Shown here: in pieces, positions 61,199-64,000 of the stretch
How the letters are laid out: each line of letters opens with the position of its first letter
Position numbering within the stretch: position 1 is the first letter of the stretch
NCBI GenBank assembly: GCA_016197205.1
Contig: JACPWG010000101.1
Coordinates: 17,323 to 81,322 of the forward strand
DNA from: Planctomycetota bacterium
Lineage (GTDB): Bacteria > Planctomycetota > MHYJ01 > WSZJ01 > JACPWG01
Direction of reading: 5' to 3'
DNA length: 64,000 nucleotides
Translations under genes and position numbers: made by a program
Notes under the pieces: model-generated
What the model saw: the letters and a program-made list of their open reading frames with translations, nothing else
Database searches by the model: none
What the model was told of the DNA's origin: nothing

Positions 61199-63328
61199 GT
61201 GGAGAATCGAGCCGGGTCGCGGAGGTGGGGGCTCTGCCTGTCCGCCTTCCTGATCTGCGTCGCTCCCCTCCTCCTGCAAGCGGACGACGGCACGCGAAAA
61301 CCGCCGCCCGCCGTTGCCCCCGGCGCCGACGTGCGACTGTCTCGAGTCGCGCCGCGCAATTCGACGACGCTCGGCGACACGCTCTCCGGCGAGGTGGAGC
61401 ACAAGCTCGCGCGCGAGCTGGCCGTGAGGGCGGCGGGTCCCGACGGCAGCCCGGCCGCGGACGTCCCCATCCTCTTCACGCTCGCCGCCGCGCCGGACGG
61501 CGCGCGCGGGGCCGAGCTGCTCAACGTGCCCGCCGCAACCGACGCCGAGGGGCGCGCCTCGGCGACCTTTCTCGTCGGCACCGAGCCCGGCATGTACATC
61601 GTGGCGGTTACCGCGGTCGGCTCGCGCACCGCGCCCCTCACGTTCAAGATCCTCGGCCTCCAGCGCCTCTGGTGGCTGTACATCCTCTTCGGCACGCTCG
61701 GCGGGCTCGGCCTTTTTATTTACGGCATGCAGCGCGCAAGCGACGCGCTCCAAAAGGCCGCCGGCGACCGCCTGAAGGACCTGCTCTCCTACCTCACCGA
61801 CAACCGCTTCCTCGGCGTCATCGTGGGCGCGGTCATCACCGCGATCGTGCAGTCCTCGACGGCGACGACGGTCATGCTCGTGGGCTTCGCGAACGCGGGC
61901 CTGCTCTCCGTGTTCCAGACGCTGGGCGTCATCCTCGGCGCGGACATCGGCACGACCATCACCGTCCAGCTCATCGCCTTCAAGCTCACCGACTACGCCC
62001 TGCTCATGGTCGGCGTGGGCTTCCTCCTCCTGTGGACCGGGAAGCGCACCGGCACGCGCTATCTCGGCCAGGTCGTGATGGGCTTCGGGATGGTCTTCTT
62101 CGGGATCAAGATCCTCGCGGAAATCATGGCGCCGCTGCGGACGAACGAAGATTTCCTCGGCCTCATCGCGCACATGGAGAACCCCTACTGGGCCCTCGCG
62201 GTGGGTTTTCTTTTCGCGGTGATCCTGCACAGCGGCCCCACGATGGGCATCGTGATCGCGCTTTCGATGCAGGGCCTCTTGTCGCTCCGGACGGCCGTGC
62301 CGATGATCTTCGGGGCGAACGTCGGGACGTGCATCATGGCGCTCGCGGCCGGCATCGGCGCGAACCAGGAGGCGAAGCGCGTGGGCATGGCGCACTTCCT
62401 CTTCAAGGTCATCGGGGTGCTCCTGTTCTGGCCCTTCCTGGATCCCTTTGTAGAGCTCGTCACCCGGCTGTCCCCCGGCGCGCCCGCCGGCGTCGATCCG
62501 ACCTCGATGTCGGCGATCGGGCACATCGCGCCCCGGCAGATCGCGAACGCGCATTCGGCCTTCAACGTCCTCCTCACGCTCCTCTTCCTGCCGCTGCTCG
62601 GGCTCTTTGCGCGGCTGATCGAACGGCTCGTGCCGGGCGAGTCGGCGAAGAAGCGCTTCGGGCCGGAGTTCCTCGCGCCGCAGTATTTGCGGGTCACCGC
62701 GCTCGCGCTGCGCCAGGCGCATTTGGAATCCCTGCGCATGGCGAAGCTGACACGCGACATGGTGGCACGGTCGATGGAGATCTTCGTCACCCGGGAGTCC
62801 GCGACGCTGGAGGCGCTGCAGCTCGAAGACGACAAGGTGGACATCCTGCGGCACGCGATCACGCGCTACTTGACGAGCTTGTCAGGGACGGAGCTTTCGC
62901 CGGACCAAGGGCGGCGGTCGATGCAGATCCTGCGGACGGTCGCGAAGGTCGAGGACATGGGGGACATCGTATCGCGGGAGATCATGCACCTGGCGACGAA
63001 GATGATCCAGGGGGACTTCAAGTTTTCGCCGGAGGGGCTGGCCCAGCTCCAGGAGTACCATCGAAAGGTGCTGGCGAGCCTGGACGAAGGGATCGCGGTG
63101 ATCGAAACGGACGACCCGGACCAGGCGCGCCGGATCATCAACGCGAAAATCCAGTTCGTGGAGCAGGAGAAGGAGCTGCACCGGGCGCACATCGAGCGGC
63201 TGCGGCGCGGGCTGCAGGACTCGCTGGACACGTCGAACATCCACCTGGACCTGCTGACGAACCTGCGGCGGATCAACAGTCATGTGGTCGATATCGCGTA
63301 CTCGATCGTGGACGAACATCAGCGATGA
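61199..63328 (+). CDS. Na/Pi cotransporter (NptA family) with Big_1-like and PhoU-like domains
   Basis: 709 residues from a GTG with GGGAGG ten bases upstream and a signal peptide (LCLSAFLICVAPLLLQA). Residues 35-150 are a Big_1-like Ig domain (SPAADVPILFTLAAAPD, GRASATFLVGTEPGMYIVAVTAVG). The transporter follows with two PNaS repeats: TAIVQSSTATTVMLVGF is the QSSSATT motif of the first; in the second the equivalent is AVILHSGPTMGIVIALS, a departure from QSS. The C-terminal 200 residues are PhoU-like helices (ESLRMAKLTRDMVARSME, DDPDQARRIINAKIQFVEQE). It likely takes up phosphate with sodium across the inner membrane. It overlaps the gmk start by four bases. Confidence 0.9.
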   Translation: MENRAGSRRWGLCLSAFLICVAPLLLQADDGTRKPPPAVAPGADVRLSRVAPRNSTTLGDTLSGEVEHKLARELAVRAAGPDGSPAADVPILFTLAAAPDGARGAELLNVPAATDAEGRASATFLVGTEPGMYIVAVTAVGSRTAPLTFKILGLQRLWWLYILFGTLGGLGLFIYGMQRASDALQKAAGDRLKDLLSYLTDNRFLGVIVGAVITAIVQSSTATTVMLVGFANAGLLSVFQTLGVILGADIGTTITVQLIAFKLTDYALLMVGVGFLLLWTGKRTGTRYLGQVVMGFGMVFFGIKILAEIMAPLRTNEDFLGLIAHMENPYWALAVGFLFAVILHSGPTMGIVIALSMQGLLSLRTAVPMIFGANVGTCIMALAAGIGANQEAKRVGMAHFLFKVIGVLLFWPFLDPFVELVTRLSPGAPAGVDPTSMSAIGHIAPRQIANAHSAFNVLLTLLFLPLLGLFARLIERLVPGESAKKRFGPEFLAPQYLRVTALALRQAHLESLRMAKLTRDMVARSMEIFVTRESATLEALQLEDDKVDILRHAITRYLTSLSGTELSPDQGRRSMQILRTVAKVEDMGDIVSREIMHLATKMIQGDFKFSPEGLAQLQEYHRKVLASLDEGIAVIETDDPDQARRIINAKIQFVEQEKELHRAHIERLRRGLQDSLDTSNIHLDLLTNLRRINSHVVDIAYSIVDEHQR

Positions 63329-64000
63329 CGCGGGACCCGAAGACAGACAAGGAAGGAGTGGCGGGGCGGCCGGGCGGCGAGCCGAGTGCCGCCGGAGGCG
63401 CGTCCGGTGCGGCGGCGAGCGCGGGGAGTCCGGCGGGGGCCGAGGCGGCTGCGGGGGCGGCGGAGGCCTCAGGCGCGCGGCCGAAACGCGGCATTCTCTT
63501 TCTCGTCATCGGTCCGAGCGGCGTGGGGAAGAACACGCTCATCAACAAGGTGCTGCGGCGTTCGCCGGACGTGCGCTACCTGGTCACGGTGACCACGCGG
63601 CCGCGGCGACCGGGGGAGCACGAAGGGGACCCGTACCACTTCGTAACGCGGCGGGAGTTCGACCAGCGGATCGCGCGCGGCGACCTGATCGAGTGGAAGA
63701 TGCTCCACCGGGGTGAGTTCTACGGGTGTCCGCAGCAGCCGGTGGACGACGCGCTGGGGGCGGGCGTGGACCTGATCAAGGACATCGACGTGCTCGGGGC
63801 GCGGGACGTCCTGCGGGCGTACGAGGCGGACACGGTGCCGGTCTTCGTGGCGACCTCGTCGCCGGAGGACCTTGCGAAACGGATCCGCGCACGCTCGCAC
63901 GTCGCGGACGCGGACCTGGAGGAGCGGATGGCACGGGCGCGGATGGAGCTGTCGCACAAGGACGAGTTCAAGTACCTGCTCTTCAACGACAACCTGACCG
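63325..64000 (+). CDS. gmk: Guanylate kinase, 3' end outside window
   Basis: The ATG overlaps the cotransporter stop (ATGA). The first 52 residues are an Ala/Gly-rich extension; the kinase starts at ILFLVIGPSGVGKNTL, followed by VTVTTRPRRPGEHEGDPYHFV (GMP-binding), GEFYGCPQ and LIKDIDVLGARDVL. The order is that of guanylate kinase (GMP + ATP to GDP + ADP). The P-loop has GKN where GKS/T is usual. 225 residues are visible and the frame is open to the window edge. Confidence 0.85.
   Translation, partial: MTRDPKTDKEGVAGRPGGEPSAAGGASGAAASAGSPAGAEAAAGAAEASGARPKRGILFLVIGPSGVGKNTLINKVLRRSPDVRYLVTVTTRPRRPGEHEGDPYHFVTRREFDQRIARGDLIEWKMLHRGEFYGCPQQPVDDALGAGVDLIKDIDVLGARDVLRAYEADTVPVFVATSSPEDLAKRIRARSHVADADLEERMARARMELSHKDEFKYLLFNDNLT

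Noticed and set aside
61097..62854. 585-codon minus-strand ORF
   Set aside because: Antisense to the Na/Pi cotransporter; Arg/Asp/His-rich shadow.

Overview
The window is GC-rich chromosomal DNA, densely packed with genes on both strands. No rRNA, tRNA or CRISPR array was found, so the organism is inferred from gene content. Ser/Thr kinases (one with a sulfatase-modifying-factor domain), very large TPR and HEAT-repeat proteins, small zinc-ribbon proteins, a TonB2-type energy-transduction cluster and a likely selenoprotein together suggest a Planctomycetota-like, Gram-negative bacterium. Mappable promoters follow an ordinary sigma-70 pattern (TTGAC-like, 16-18 bp, TA-rich -10).

Region 1 (1-11.1 kb). 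A Ser/Thr kinase with an FGE-sulfatase domain runs off the left edge and is broken by two frame changes. An Rpn/PD-(D/E)XK-type protein with an eight-fold perfect octapeptide repeat follows. A minus-strand operon encodes DUF3450, a TtpC-like ExbB, a second ExbB, ExbD, TonB and a TPR lipoprotein-like partner. Just upstream lies an MntA/HepT toxin-antitoxin pair whose toxin gene carries a 162-bp MITE with a 5-bp target duplication, and a TerB-like protein.

Region 2 (11.5-28.3 kb). This is mostly housekeeping: a possible clan-CD peptidase-like secreted protein, a siroheme/heme cluster (precorrin-2 dehydrogenase, HemX/CcsA-like protein, HemA, zinc ribbon, HemC), an M1-type peptidase with a PDZ domain, a tandem pair of site-2-protease homologues of which the first has lost its catalytic residues, ScpA, a kinase with an MshEN-like N-domain, an aldo/keto reductase and a zinc alcohol dehydrogenase. 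A thioredoxin-like gene then has an in-frame UGA after a Cys codon, followed by a SECIS-like hairpin.

Region 3 (28.9-34.9 kb). An accessory-looking block encodes a large STAND/NACHT NTPase with a cyclase-like N-terminus and HEAT repeats, a Schlafen/AlbA_2 ATP-binding protein and another HEAT protein, a possible defence neighbourhood.

Region 4 (35-45.1 kb). Membrane protein, aldo/keto reductase, VOC protein with a basic tail, P-loop kinase, zinc metallopeptidase plus DEDDh exonuclease, LNS2-like HAD phosphatase, methionyl-tRNA synthetase and a YkgJ-type Cys-cluster protein. The 433-bp gap at 38.5-39.0 kb is a cluster of dispersed intergenic repeats.

Region 5 (45.2-55.7 kb). A second accessory block: an AAA ATPase plus TOPRIM-like DUF4276 pair, a TPR protein, a HEAT/hypothetical gene apparently split by a palindromic repeat, a decayed copy of part of the TPR gene, and a 1162-residue protein that keeps only a kinase N-lobe fused to at least 16 unusual TPR units.

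Region 6 (55.9-64 kb). A large protein of unknown function, two HD-domain nucleotide phosphohydrolases, tandem intergenic repeats, a Na/Pi cotransporter with an Ig-like front and PhoU-like tail, and the start of guanylate kinase.
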